Below, piece after piece: positions 26,718 through 35,082 of a stretch of 64,000 nt of DNA. The stretch covers positions 278,192 to 342,191 of the forward strand of contig NZ_KI912152.1 of NCBI RefSeq assembly GCF_000517105.1, given 5' to 3'. A program made the position numbers and the translations under genes. The stretch comes from Fischerella sp. PCC 9605 (GTDB lineage Bacteria; Cyanobacteriota; Cyanobacteriia; Cyanobacteriales; Nostocaceae). The notes below the pieces were generated by a model. The model saw only the letters and a program-made list of their open reading frames with translations. It searched no databases and was not told the DNA's origin. How positions within the stretch are numbered: the first letter of the stretch is position 1; every line of letters starts with the position of its first letter.

Positions 26718-26921
26718 GTAGCCATCAATATTGTATTTATAAAGGCGGTACTCAAATACAGTGGCAATACCTAATCTAGGAGTCCGGCTTGCCGTTTTAA
26801 GGTCTTTTCTATCCGCTTACGACATCAGCATAGCATCTATATAGCACATAAACAATATCAGCGCTACGCTGGTATAGTATGGATACAGTAAAACTATTTT
26901 TTTGGGAAGTGGTTAGCACCC

Positions 26922-27272
26922 ATGCAACACTGGTACTATGAATCAGAGACAGAAATGATTGGAGGACTCGTAAATCGTATGGCAGAATTACCTTCCGGCG
27001 GTATCCCCATGTCCGAACACGACCTTGATTGGTTTCGGGTGATGACGAACATGGCTGAAAGAAGCGTCAGAGCAAATTTGGGTAGTGTACTGACTACTTT
27101 TGTAGCCAAGTGGAAAGAAGCCTATATTGAGAAAATAAATTACGAGGCTAAAAAATATGGACTGACTTTTGATGAAGTATTTGAGATTTATCGTGATTCT
27201 GCCACCCCCAAAGAAGCTCTCGAACGTAGACAGAGATTAATTGAACAAAAAGGAAACTCACAAACACAATAA
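26922..27272 (+). CDS. Hypothetical plasmid protein
   Basis: 116 residues starting MQHWYYESETEMIGGLVNRM. Helical, acidic, with MAERSVRANLGSVLTTFVAK in the middle. No family recognised. The promoter contains a TACAGTAAA half-site (26883), linking it to the divergent regulator. Confidence 0.6.
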   Translation: MQHWYYESETEMIGGLVNRMAELPSGGIPMSEHDLDWFRVMTNMAERSVRANLGSVLTTFVAKWKEAYIEKINYEAKKYGLTFDEVFEIYRDSATPKEALERRQRLIEQKGNSQTQ

Positions 27273-27452
27273 CGGTGCAGTTGGGTTGTGGCTTGGGCGA
27301 TAGCGCTTTTAATTTCGTCTATGGTCATAAGCGCGATTAATTTTAGAGAACTGTGTCTGGAAAGCGGCTCAGTAGCTGGTTAGTTACTTTGAGGGTGCTA
27401 TTGTCCCTTTGTTTGCTTCCTTTGTCGCTTATAGTTAACAGAATAGCATTTA

Positions 27453-27578
27453 ATGGCTATAGTGGCTATAAAGTATATATAGCCGTTAATTATTGATTAG
27501 TGGCTAAATGGTAATAAGATCCTATATAACCAGTCTAGCTTTAAGTGGCTATGGTGGCTAAAGTATATACAGTTAATT
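27453..27578. promoter_or_regulatory. 9-bp tandem operator repeats (GTGGCTATA type)
   Basis: ATGGCTATA-GTGGCTATA at 27453-27470 followed by AAGTATATATAG, and AGTGGCTAT-GGTGGCTAA near 27544-27561 followed by AAGTATATACAG, ending at the ribbon-helix-helix gene start. Tandem short repeats of this kind are typical binding sites for such regulators. Confidence 0.6.
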
Positions 27579-27755
27579 ATGAATGGCGAAAAAGAGCAAG
27601 AAAAAATGGTTCAAGTCCGTATAATCATGTCGGAAAAATACCGTAGGCTTTTTAAGGCTTACTGCACAGAGATAGGCACAGATATGAGCAAGAAAATTAG
27701 TGAATTCATCGAACAAGAATTAATCAAAGCCGGAAAAATAAAACAGGAAAGTTGA
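27579..27755 (+). CDS. Small ribbon-helix-helix regulator (copy A)
   Basis: 58 residues: MNGEKEQEKMVQVRIIMSEK, then RLFKAYCTEIGTDMSKKISE. MVQVRIIM is the beta strand and the rest the two helices of a CopG/Arc-like dimer. An internal start at M10 is possible. It is preceded by two sets of 9-bp repeats and probably represses its own promoter, setting the expression of the downstream coiled-coil operon or plasmid copy number. Confidence 0.7.
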   Translation: MNGEKEQEKMVQVRIIMSEKYRRLFKAYCTEIGTDMSKKISEFIEQELIKAGKIKQES

Positions 27756-28109
27756 ATAACAATAGGAATTATTGCATCAAAAACTAATGAGCGATATAGA
27801 TAAAATTGAGGAGGCAAAGTAAAAGAAAGTGAAGCCATCGTCATCCAAGCACCGTATATTTTTAAACGATTATCGATATTGAAACTGCCCAAAAATTAGG
27901 ATTAAAGCTAAAAGCCTTAAGAAAACTCCTACAAAAACACCAGCCCAGACCGCTTACAGTGGTTGATATCGCCAATGAAAAACAATGAAATTTTGAAGAA
28001 ACTGAAATCCTGATTTAGCTAGCGGTAGTAGCAAAATTAATTACTGAAAAAATTCTCACATCAATAGGCGAAAAAGAACTGACATATACAATTTAAAGTA
28101 AAAAAACCA
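27756..28109 (+). other. Degenerate spacer between regulator and coiled-coil gene
   Basis: Contains a short frame reading TAQKLGLKLKALRKLLQKHQ and ending at TGA near 27987, resembling a truncated helical protein, and a GAGGAGGCAAAG motif without a proper gene. No complete CDS. Confidence 0.4.
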
Positions 28110-28517
28110 ATGACTAACCAAGACCCTACACGATTAGACCGTATAGAAGCCGTTCAAGCTAGCCACAATCAGATCCTCAATGAATTGGCTCGAGCGCACC
28201 GTGAACTAGCCGAGTTCAGTACAAGGCAAGCCGAACGGCAGCAACAACAGCTTGACCGCCATGATGAAGTTCTTGACAGATTAGAAAACTCTATTAACCG
28301 CCAGCAAGAAACTTTAGACAGGCATGAAACAACATTAGCTCGAATAGAGAGAAGCATTGAAGCGCTCACTACCTCTACTACCGAAACAATACAACTTGTA
28401 GCTCAACAAGCAGTACGTTCAGAGCGCGATCGCCAAGCTTGGCAGGCAGAGATACGCGAAATCTGGCAGTATCTTGGCTATGAACCTCGTAATGGCAATG
28501 GAAGGAGTGAACAATGA
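28110..28517 (+). CDS. Coiled-coil protein, QDPTRLDRIE family (copy 2)
   Basis: 135 residues starting MTNQDPTRLDRIEAVQASHN. Almost fully heptad-repeat helix, with RHDEVLDRLENSINRQQETL and the shared block TTSTTETIQLVAQQAVRSER. Its stop overlaps the start of the next gene (ATGA type), as in the copy at 31114. It likely oligomerises; target unknown. Confidence 0.7.
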   Translation: MTNQDPTRLDRIEAVQASHNQILNELARAHRELAEFSTRQAERQQQQLDRHDEVLDRLENSINRQQETLDRHETTLARIERSIEALTTSTTETIQLVAQQAVRSERDRQAWQAEIREIWQYLGYEPRNGNGRSEQ

Positions 28518-28765
28518 TAATGATACAAGGGCGGTTAGAAATAACAATCAAAATCAACGAATTGCCCCAAGCCAAAACTGTAGAGAACGGTTGGCAGCAA
28601 TTTGACATTGAGTGTGATGGACGCATCATCACAACCACCGTCAAGCCCAAAGTTTGGAAAAAGTTGACTGATGCCCAAGCGAATTATCCGCAGTGGGTAG
28701 GTGCGATCGCCCTTCACCAAGTACATCTCCATGCTTTGGCACTCGCAGCACCAAAATTGTTCTAA
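28514..28765 (+). pseudogene. Chimeric copy of the 99-residue partner gene
   Basis: The first 63 codons (MIMIQGRLEITIKINELPQA to NYPQWVGAIA) match the intact partner gene at 31614-31913. At the HIP1 site GCGATCGC (28703-28710) the sequence switches to the antisense of an MPRQSKRR-family gene, and the frame continues as unrelated ALHQVHLHALALAAPKLF. The C-terminal third is therefore lost or replaced. Confidence 0.7.
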
Positions 28766-28867
28766 CCAACCTCCGTTCGACAAATAAGTTTTCTCACCGT
28801 TACTCGACAACTGCACACGTGGGTGGCGTACGCACGCGATTGCACGTCGTTTTGATTGTCTGGGCAT
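28703..28867 (-). pseudogene. Truncated MPRQSKRR-family gene
   Basis: The leftward frame from 28867 reads MPRQSKRRAIACVRHPRVQL to FWCCECQSMEMYLVKGDR, 86 percent or so identical by eye to 25771-26073, and then leaves homology exactly at HIP1. The upstream 60 bp (CCTCGCTGCYTTGTTTCT on the + strand) is also shared. Confidence 0.7.
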
Positions 28868-29124
28868 ATACAAATATCCCTTTAAAACTTTTGGAGGAGG
28901 GAATTGAATCACCTCGCTGCTTTGTTTCTATCTCGGTCTTTATTCAGTTCTCTGAGCGCTTCATGAGTATCAAGACTAGAAGGTGCGCTCTTTGGTCTAT
29001 TGCTGGCGTGACTTTTTACGTCTCACTTGAATGTTAGTCTAACTAACAAGTGCTAGACTGTCAAGCACCTGTTTAAACATTCTAGTAAGTGTGGATAATG
29101 GGAGGGTAGATAACACCGGATAAT

Positions 29125-29463
29125 ATGCCTTCAAAAAAACCTCAAGTAAGTCTAAGACTGGAGCCTGATGAGTATGAGCAATTACGCTCTTGGGCAGAGT
29201 CAGAGTTTCGTACTCCGTCCGCGCTGTCAGCAATAATCATCAAAAAAACACTTAGCTCGCGCAGCCAGCCCAACCTATCAGCTAACGAACTTATTGACCA
29301 ATTTAAGAAGTTTATCGCCCTGCTACTGGGTGAACACACGCGCAACGGCATTAGCTACGTACTGTTAGGACAAACGCTGGGCATCGACCCTGAAAAGCTG
29401 CACGAACTTTATTTATTAGTGCAGCAGTACAGAACAGAACGCAAAGAGAATGCAAAGCAATGA
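29125..29463 (+). CDS. Putative ribbon-helix-helix plasmid protein
   Basis: 112 residues: MPSKKPQVSLRLEPDEYEQL with a strand-helix-helix start (VSLRLEPDEYEQLRSWAESE), then a helical C-terminal half LIDQFKKFIALLLGEHTRNG. It is translationally coupled (ATGA) to the 228-residue gene. Likely a DNA-binding regulator. Confidence 0.65.
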   Translation: MPSKKPQVSLRLEPDEYEQLRSWAESEFRTPSALSAIIIKKTLSSRSQPNLSANELIDQFKKFIALLLGEHTRNGISYVLLGQTLGIDPEKLHELYLLVQQYRTERKENAKQ

Positions 29464-30146
29464 TTAACACCAGACTTTTAACCGACCTTGCCGCCAACGC
29501 TAGCTTCACAACAGATGCAATTCTCATTGACATACCCAAGACCGCCAACTTCCAATCATTGATTATCTCCCTAGAAAATCATTTTGCAGTCTGGGCAAAA
29601 CTTATGAACAAGAAAATGGCCGTAGTGCGATCGCAGACAGGAGGCGAAGTTAGAATACCAGCATCTCTGGCTGTACCAATGGTTGATGTCGCACCAGCGG
29701 AAAGCGAACCACAAAATCTACTCTGGTTTGCCAACGTCCCCGTATCCTTACGGGTGTTAACCGCAGCAAATGACCTAATCCAACGCCCTCGCCGTGGGGG
29801 CATTGTGCGCCTCAGCGATGAATTGCAGGTGATTTTGCACGACAGCATTAGCCTCTCTAATCCTGGGCATACCATGCAAGAGGCAACCAATTGGAGGCGC
29901 GAACAATACTGGCACCCCACTGACTTAGAGGAATTTCGCCGCTTATCACGGGCACAGAACAACATTGAATTCACTTGGCGCAGCTTTGACCCAGCGCTTG
30001 GCATGAACGATCGCACTCCCGGCAACTGGCTAGAATTCACCGTCGCGTATCAGTTATTAGAGGATGAGTTTGGCGAGTCCTTTCACTTTTTTGAAAGCCG
30101 CGACTGGCGTGAAATTGAACCACCAGTTGGCGTAACGTTACGATGA
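29460..30146 (+). CDS. Hypothetical plasmid protein
   Basis: 228 residues starting MINTRLLTDLAANASFTTDA. No recognised family; it contains NDLIQRPRRGGIVRLSDELQ and ends with ESFHFFESRDWREIEPPVGV. Overlap with the regulator upstream by 4 bp indicates one operon. A strong hairpin follows at 30169-30197. Confidence 0.6.
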   Translation: MINTRLLTDLAANASFTTDAILIDIPKTANFQSLIISLENHFAVWAKLMNKKMAVVRSQTGGEVRIPASLAVPMVDVAPAESEPQNLLWFANVPVSLRVLTAANDLIQRPRRGGIVRLSDELQVILHDSISLSNPGHTMQEATNWRREQYWHPTDLEEFRRLSRAQNNIEFTWRSFDPALGMNDRTPGNWLEFTVAYQLLEDEFGESFHFFESRDWREIEPPVGVTLR

Positions 30147-30168
30147 CTACACGCCCGGATTAGAATTA

Positions 30169-30197
30169 CTCTAACCCAGGCTAGCGCTGGGTTAGAG
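30169..30197. terminator. Strong 11-bp hairpin
   Basis: CTCTAACCCAG (30169-30179) pairs perfectly with CTGGGTTAGAG (30187-30197) around GCTAGCG, 23 bp after the end of the 228-residue gene. There is no T-tract, so it may stall or stabilise the transcript rather than terminate it classically. Confidence 0.5.
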
Positions 30198-30264
30198 AAG
30201 GAAACTCACCTACTAAATCCGCCATTGAAACGATACTGAGCCATTGTTGAACAGGTGATCGCAT

Positions 30265-30453
30265 CTAAATAATGAGGACTAAATGCAACAAGAACAGCGA
30301 TCGCGAAAAGAGGTTAGCGATCGCGCCCATTACTTCTTTACCGTCTTTGTCTAGAACTCCAGTGACGGTATAATCACCGCACGTAGTCGTGATTGTCGTT
30401 AATCCAGTCTCTTCATCACGCATAGTCCGACTGTAAATCTTAGTCACGTGCAT
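30265..30453 (-). CDS. Possible small protein, truncated at HIP1
   Basis: 62 residues starting MHVTKIYSRTMRDEETGLTT; the first 40 residues with GDYTVTGVLDKDGKEVMGAI look like a natural beta-rich protein, and the end after the HIP1 site is unlikely to be native. GGAG abuts the ATG, so initiation may depend on the overlapping peptide 30444-30527. Confidence 0.4.
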   Translation of the reverse strand: MHVTKIYSRTMRDEETGLTTITTTCGDYTVTGVLDKDGKEVMGAIANLFSRSLFLLHLVLII

Positions 30454-30527
30454 TCTCCAAATTTGAACAGTAATATTGAACGCCAGTTATGGGCACGCGT
30501 CGCACATCTTTTGGATTGTCTAGGCAT
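30444..30527 (-). pseudogene. MPRQSKR leader remnant
   Basis: A 27-codon frame MPRQSKRCATRAHNWRSILL that shares its first seven codons and upstream 60-70 bp (to about 30595) with the genes at 26073 and 28867, then diverges. It shows that promoter and start of this family have been copied separately. Confidence 0.55.
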
Positions 30528-30708
30528 GACAAACATCCCTTTAAAACTTTTGGCGGAGGGAATTGAATCACCTCGCTGCCTTGTTTCTACAAATCTATGA
30601 TGCTGTTTTGGCGGTTAGTTGTCTGTAAAGCAATAGTCAAATGTGTAAACTTGATGTCTGCTTGTCTTGTTTCATTTTTGTTTTACAGTTACCACTCTAG
30701 CAGTTAAT

Positions 30709-30816
30709 GGATGTAATGGATGTAATGGATTAATAAAAATTAAATATCCATTGCGTCATAAAATATAACAACATCACATAAGTCATTTAAATCCGCTACT
30801 GGATGCTATGGATATA
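30709..30816. promoter_or_regulatory. 9-bp tandem operator repeats (ATGGATGTA type)
   Basis: ATGGATGTA-ATGGATGTA-ATGGATTAA at 30709-30735, and CTGGATGCT-ATGGATATA at 30799-30816 beside the start of the regulator gene; an inverted TATCCAT lies between. Same layout but different sequence from 27453-27578. Confidence 0.6.
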
Positions 30817-30827
30817 TTGGAGGTGTA

Positions 30828-31019
30828 GTGAGTCCAAGACCTAAAAAAGATGAAGGAACGGTGGAAATGAGAGTTTTCGTGCCAGGAGATTTACGCAATC
30901 AATTTAAGGGCAAGTGCGCTACCCAGGGTAAAACCATGAGCGAAATCATCACAGCTTTTATGCACAAATATGTTTCTGGGCAAATTAATTTGACCGAGTT
31001 AGAAGAAGGTGAAAAGTGA
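30828..31019 (+). CDS. Small ribbon-helix-helix regulator (copy B)
   Basis: 63 residues from GTG at 30828, preceded by GGAGG four bases upstream. KDEGTVEMRVFVPGDLRNQF is the strand and first helix, KTMSEIITAFMHKYVSGQIN the second. It resembles copy A at 27579 in size and position. The preceding 9-bp repeats are the likely operator. It precedes the coiled-coil and partner genes. Confidence 0.75.
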   Translation: MSPRPKKDEGTVEMRVFVPGDLRNQFKGKCATQGKTMSEIITAFMHKYVSGQINLTELEEGEK

Positions 31020-31113
31020 AATTATCAACAGTTACGGACTCGCGCAAAAATTAATATAAGTTGGTAATCCATTTAAACAAGTATGCCAGTCGCTTTCTAG
31101 GTGAAGAAAACAA

Positions 31114-31617
31114 ATGACCCAAGACCAACCCAACCGATTGGATCGTATTGAAGCCACTCAAGCAGTCCACAGCCAAATTCTTAACGAACTGGCCGTCGCT
31201 CACAGAGAATTAACCGAATTCTCTGTACAACAAGCACAAAGAACAGAGGAGAGACTAACAAGATCCGAGCAACTTGCACAGCAAAACTCAGAGGCGATCG
31301 CCCAATTAGTAACTGCAACAAATCGTAACACCGCAGCGATCGCTCGCCATGATGAAGCTCTTACTCGCATTGAAGAACAAACGCGGCAAAATGCTGAGAA
31401 TATGAGCAGACTAGAGCAACGTATGAATCAACTATCCGAGCTAGTCACAACATCAACTACCGAAACAATACAACTTGTAGCACGACAAGCAGTACAAGCA
31501 GAACGCGATCGCCAAGCTTGGCAAGAAGATCGCCAAACGTGGCAAGCAGAAATTCGCCGCATCTGGGAGTATTTGGAGCGTCAAACTGGTAATGGCAACG
31601 GGAGGAGTGAACAATGA
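31114..31617 (+). CDS. Coiled-coil protein, QDQPNRLDRIE family (copy 3)
   Basis: 167 residues starting MTQDQPNRLDRIEATQAVHS. Long coiled coil with heptads and the block NSEAIAQLVTATNRNTAAIA (also in the fragment at 10195), ending QAEIRRIWEYLERQTGNGNG. It overlaps the 99-residue gene by 4 bp. Two degenerate and two full relatives occur in the window. Confidence 0.75.
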   Translation: MTQDQPNRLDRIEATQAVHSQILNELAVAHRELTEFSVQQAQRTEERLTRSEQLAQQNSEAIAQLVTATNRNTAAIARHDEALTRIEEQTRQNAENMSRLEQRMNQLSELVTTSTTETIQLVARQAVQAERDRQAWQEDRQTWQAEIRRIWEYLERQTGNGNGRSEQ

Positions 31618-31913
31618 TACAAGGACGATTAGAAATCACAATCAAAATTAGCGAATTGCCCCAAGCCAAAACTGTAGAGAACGGCTGGCAGCAATTTGAA
31701 ATCGATTGCGATGGACGCATTATTACAATCACCGTCAAACCCAAGATTTGGAAGAAACTTACCGACGCAGCTGCCACCTACCCTCAGTGGGTAGCAGCCA
31801 TCGCAGGAAAAATGGGAGACTCAACAGAGAATGGCTTTGTATTGCTAGAACCAAATATCCAGGTTTTCGAGCGAAAGCCCAAGCCAGATCCGGCAGCGGC
31901 TAGTGTTACCTAA
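31614..31913 (+). CDS. 99-residue partner protein of coiled-coil gene
   Basis: MIQGRLEITIKISELPQAKT, then a conserved GWQQFEIDCDGRIITITVKP and KIWKKLTDAAATYPQWVAAI. I recall such cyanobacterial proteins being labelled fertility inhibition FinO-like, but cannot confirm that here. It is small, basic in the middle and may bind RNA or DNA. Always behind the coiled-coil gene (also at 28514). Confidence 0.65.
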   Translation: MIQGRLEITIKISELPQAKTVENGWQQFEIDCDGRIITITVKPKIWKKLTDAAATYPQWVAAIAGKMGDSTENGFVLLEPNIQVFERKPKPDPAAASVT

Positions 31914-31924
31914 CTTTATTGTTT

Positions 31925-33112
31925 CTAATTAGGAACTGATAAAAGGGGAGTAAATACATAACCGCAGTTCTTACATCGAAAGCGCTGGTGCTTGTTGCCA
32001 TCAGCCAATACTTGGAAACCATTTTTTTGAAGCTCCTTTGATTTGCAGCTGGGGCATTTCAGATTCGATGGGATCGCCTGCACTCGTTGCGTCTGTTTTG
32101 GGTGTTTGGATTGCTTGGGAGGTGCACCTTGGCTACTACTAGACGTAGTACTTAATGATACATTCAATAAATCAATCGCTCGCTTCTTCGCCTCTTCAGG
32201 TCGTCGGTCATACTTAGAAGTAGTACTTGGTGATGCATGACCTGCAAGCTTGGATACTGTGACAATATCCGCTCCTAAATCTAATAAATCACCTATAAAA
32301 GTTCTTCTCAAATCATGGGGAGTAAAATGTTCTACCCCGGCGCGTTCTCCACGCCGTTCCAATGCTCGAAATATTCCCTGTTCGCTCATTCGTCTCGGTA
32401 TAACTTGTTGCGCCTTATTGAAGGGATAAAATAACGGGCCTGGTTCTAGGTTGCGTACTTTCAACCAAGACTGAACTGCCCGTACTCCGGCTTGAGTCAA
32501 ATATACAATTCGCTCTTTGTTCCCTTTGGCTTCACGTACAGTTAACGAGCGACTGCGCGGTTTAAAATCGCTGACATCAAGGTGTGTGACTTCACTGCGA
32601 CGCAACCCTACTATCAAAACCGCTAACAGCGCCGCATCACGATAACCCAAGTTAGAGTTATCCTTTATACAATCATTCCAGAGCTTAGAAATTTCCGAGC
32701 CTGAGAGCGCCCGTCCTTTGAGTAGACTTTTACCCCGCACAGAGCCAATATCAGTTGCCCGTCCATACTCTTCGATAGACATCAACCCCAAGCGCCATGC
32801 TTCCTTCAACGTCCGCCGCAGGGCACACAACATTTTATTAGCCATCGCCGGACTGTATTTTCCCATCAGCACTGACCGTACCGCAGCAGTATGTTGGTAG
32901 CGCAACTTCGACCAATCGAGAGTAGAAGCATCACAACTGTCATCAGTTAACAACCTAGCGATCGCATTCAACGCCTCTCGCATCGTCCGCCGCGAACCCT
33001 CGCCAAGACTGTTTATGTAGACTTCAGCTGGGTGTAATATCAGCGGCACTGGTTCAGTTAACGCCAAGGAATCGGGGTTGAAATTGAAATTGGCTGCTGC
33101 GCTCTGGTTCAC
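31925..33112 (-). CDS. Tyrosine recombinase with C-terminal zinc ribbon (integrase 2)
   Basis: 395 residues. Catalytic residues: R171 (VGLRRSEV), K near 196-199 (EAKGNKER), H266 and R269 (TPHDLRRTF), H292 (LAGHASPSTT), Y301. The C-terminal zinc ribbon has C353, C356, C380 and C383 and is nearly the same as in integrase 1. The catalytic domain instead resembles integrase 3 (33440), which has no ribbon. So it looks like a fusion of two sources. It diverges from integrase 3 across a 330-bp spacer. Confidence 0.9.
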   Translation of the reverse strand: MNQSAAANFNFNPDSLALTEPVPLILHPAEVYINSLGEGSRRTMREALNAIARLLTDDSCDASTLDWSKLRYQHTAAVRSVLMGKYSPAMANKMLCALRRTLKEAWRLGLMSIEEYGRATDIGSVRGKSLLKGRALSGSEISKLWNDCIKDNSNLGYRDAALLAVLIVGLRRSEVTHLDVSDFKPRSRSLTVREAKGNKERIVYLTQAGVRAVQSWLKVRNLEPGPLFYPFNKAQQVIPRRMSEQGIFRALERRGERAGVEHFTPHDLRRTFIGDLLDLGADIVTVSKLAGHASPSTTSKYDRRPEEAKKRAIDLLNVSLSTTSSSSQGAPPKQSKHPKQTQRVQAIPSNLKCPSCKSKELQKNGFQVLADGNKHQRFRCKNCGYVFTPLLSVPN

Positions 33113-33316
33113 GTTGCTCTTGGTTGGCTGTTTTTGATGGCTTGACTACTTAAAAGCCTTCAAACATATCCTCTGGCAAATGCAGCTCTATTCACAACAA
33201 TTTTTTACAGGATTTTTCATCAAAGCCGACGCTCAACCGTGGATGCTCCCGATGCGTAAAATGCGTGAGCCCTCATACTACGACAGTACAAGGGTTACAC
33301 AGACACTATTTTCAAC

Positions 33317-33378
33317 TTATCCGCGAAAATTTTCATTTTATCTGCGACTTTTTCATTTTATGTGCGAACTTACATTTT
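33317..33378. repeat. Three direct repeats before integrase 3
   Basis: TTATCCGCGAAAATTTTCAT (33317), TTATCTGCGACTTTTTCATT (33338) and TTATGTGCGAACTTACATTT (33358) recur at 20-21 bp, two helical turns. CGGATAA just before the integrase start is an inverted copy of the core. They could be integrase-binding or operator sites. Confidence 0.6.
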
Positions 33379-33439
33379 TATTCCTTTACACAATTATCTC
33401 AAAAATCATGGTTGCGAGAACACAGTTTCGGATAAGTAA

Positions 33440-34423
33440 ATGAGTAAAGTCACGCAAAGTGAAAGTAGTAGTGTAGTCACTTGTCCCTTGGCACTGGTTG
33501 CACCGCTACCCCTAACCGAACATCCGGCGGCAGTTTATTTGTCGGGACTCTCTGCTGGGTCGCGTCCGGCGATGCGGCAAGCCTTGGATGTGATAGCGAG
33601 ACTGTTAACCAACAACCTATGTGATGGTATGACTCTGGACTGGGCAGCGCTGCGCTACAAACATACTGCTGCCCTCCGCGCTGTTTTAATGGAACGTTAT
33701 GCACCAGCAACAGCTAATAAAATGCTTTCTGCCTTAAGGAGAGTCCTAAAAGAAGCCTTAAGACTAGAGTTGATGGACGCTAAAGACTTTGCCCGTGCTG
33801 TTGATATTAAAAATGTCAAGGTGTCGAAGGAGTTACAGGGACGCGCTTTAACTGAAAAAGAAATTGCCGATTTAATGCAAGTGTGTTTTGATGACCCCAC
33901 CCCCACTGGTTACAGAGATGCGGCACTAATTGCCATTCTGCGCGGTGCTGGACTAAGACGCTCTGAGGTGGTGAATTTAAATTTGAGTGATTTTAACTCT
34001 ACAAGCAGCACTTTAAAAGTGTGGGGTGCGAAAGGCGGGAAAGACCGCACTGTGTATTTACCGGATGCTGCAATTGGGGTAGTGTCAGATTGGATTGATG
34101 TTAGAGGTGGGGGTGCTGGCCCCTTGCTGTGTCATATTAATAAAGCTGGTTGCGTGGTCTTACGAAAACTAACGCCCCAGGCGGTGCTGTTCATTTTGCA
34201 AAAACGCGGTGAACAGGCTCTTGTGAGTGACTTTTCTGCTCATGATTTTAGGAGAACTTTTATATCAGAACTATTAGACTCTGGGGCAGATATTTCCACA
34301 GTGCAACGGTTGGCTGGACACGCAAGCCCTGAATTGACCGCCAGATATGACCGACGCGGTGAACAGACTAAGCGTCGTGCTGTCCAGGCGCTCAGTATCC
34401 CTGGTTCGAGGAAAAAGAGGTAG
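33440..34423 (+). CDS. Tyrosine recombinase (integrase 3)
   Basis: 327 residues starting MSKVTQSESSSVVTCPLALV. Catalytic residues: R173 (GAGLRRSEV), K near 198-201 (AKGGKDR), H268 and R271 (SAHDFRRTF), H294 (LAGHASPEL), Y303. Its core-binding domain parallels that of integrase 2 (YLSGLSAGSRPAMRQALDVI). It lacks the zinc ribbon and ends in a basic SIPGSRKKR. The TAA-GTAA-ATG start follows CGGATAAG; SD is weak. Confidence 0.9.
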   Translation: MSKVTQSESSSVVTCPLALVAPLPLTEHPAAVYLSGLSAGSRPAMRQALDVIARLLTNNLCDGMTLDWAALRYKHTAALRAVLMERYAPATANKMLSALRRVLKEALRLELMDAKDFARAVDIKNVKVSKELQGRALTEKEIADLMQVCFDDPTPTGYRDAALIAILRGAGLRRSEVVNLNLSDFNSTSSTLKVWGAKGGKDRTVYLPDAAIGVVSDWIDVRGGGAGPLLCHINKAGCVVLRKLTPQAVLFILQKRGEQALVSDFSAHDFRRTFISELLDSGADISTVQRLAGHASPELTARYDRRGEQTKRRAVQALSIPGSRKKR

Positions 34424-34499
34424 CTGTAGCGATCGCCTCCGTTTTCCAAGAGAACTAAGTGTGATGGCGCTATTCCTCTCCTGCATAAAGAGCGATCGC

Positions 34500-35081
34500 T
34501 CATTTAACCGGATGATAGAGCTTATCTTTCTCATTCAACCGCCACGCATATTTACTGGGGTCGCGGTCTTTGCACCACATTTCAAAATCTTTGGCGCTCA
34601 AAGTTGTACGTTTTTCAGTAAGCGTTGAGAATGTGGTATTAAGGCGCATTGCCAGGTCTTTTTCCTCAAAGGGTTGCAACTGTGGTGGTTGCGAATTGTA
34701 CTGGTAGGGGTAGCCGCTTGATTTATAACGTGACCTTGATGCATTAACGCTCGATTGCATTTGCATTAATGCTCCTTCAAATCGTGCGAGTTTGTTAGAT
34801 AATTCTTCGAGTTTGGCTTCTACTGAAGTTAACCTGGTTTCTTGTTGGGCATTGTTGCTTGAGCCAATACTTTCTTGGAAACGAAAAAACTCTTCTTCCA
34901 ATTGATACAAGCGAATTTCTACACTCGCTTCTGTACCTGGTACATCCCCCAAAATGTGATGCAGCCCTTGAATCACCAAATCTGTGGCAGTGGTCTTACG
35001 TTCCCTGGCAGCTTTGCGTAGTGCTTGGGCTAGGGTTTTGGGCAGCTTGAAGTTGATTGATTCGCGCTCAGTTCGGGTCAT
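34500..35081 (-). CDS. RHH-coiled coil plasmid protein
   Basis: 193 residues. Residues 1-45 form a ribbon-helix-helix (INFKLPKTLAQALRKAARER), 60-115 a coiled coil (RLTSVEAKLEELSNKLARFE), and the end a globular domain with DFEMWCKDRDPSKYAWRLNE. Its promoter has a TCTACAC/GTGTAGA palindrome. It may organise or regulate plasmid DNA. Confidence 0.65.
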   Translation of the reverse strand: MTRTERESINFKLPKTLAQALRKAARERKTTATDLVIQGLHHILGDVPGTEASVEIRLYQLEEEFFRFQESIGSSNNAQQETRLTSVEAKLEELSNKLARFEGALMQMQSSVNASRSRYKSSGYPYQYNSQPPQLQPFEEKDLAMRLNTTFSTLTEKRTTLSAKDFEMWCKDRDPSKYAWRLNEKDKLYHPVK

Positions 35082-35082
35082 G

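Noticed and set aside
29579-30040. Leftward 153-codon frame
   Set aside because: Antisense to the 228-residue gene, which has coupling to its upstream gene and better composition.
33180-33443. 87-codon frame before integrase 3
   Set aside because: It runs through the direct repeats, has unnatural composition (many F, Y, L) and no RBS.
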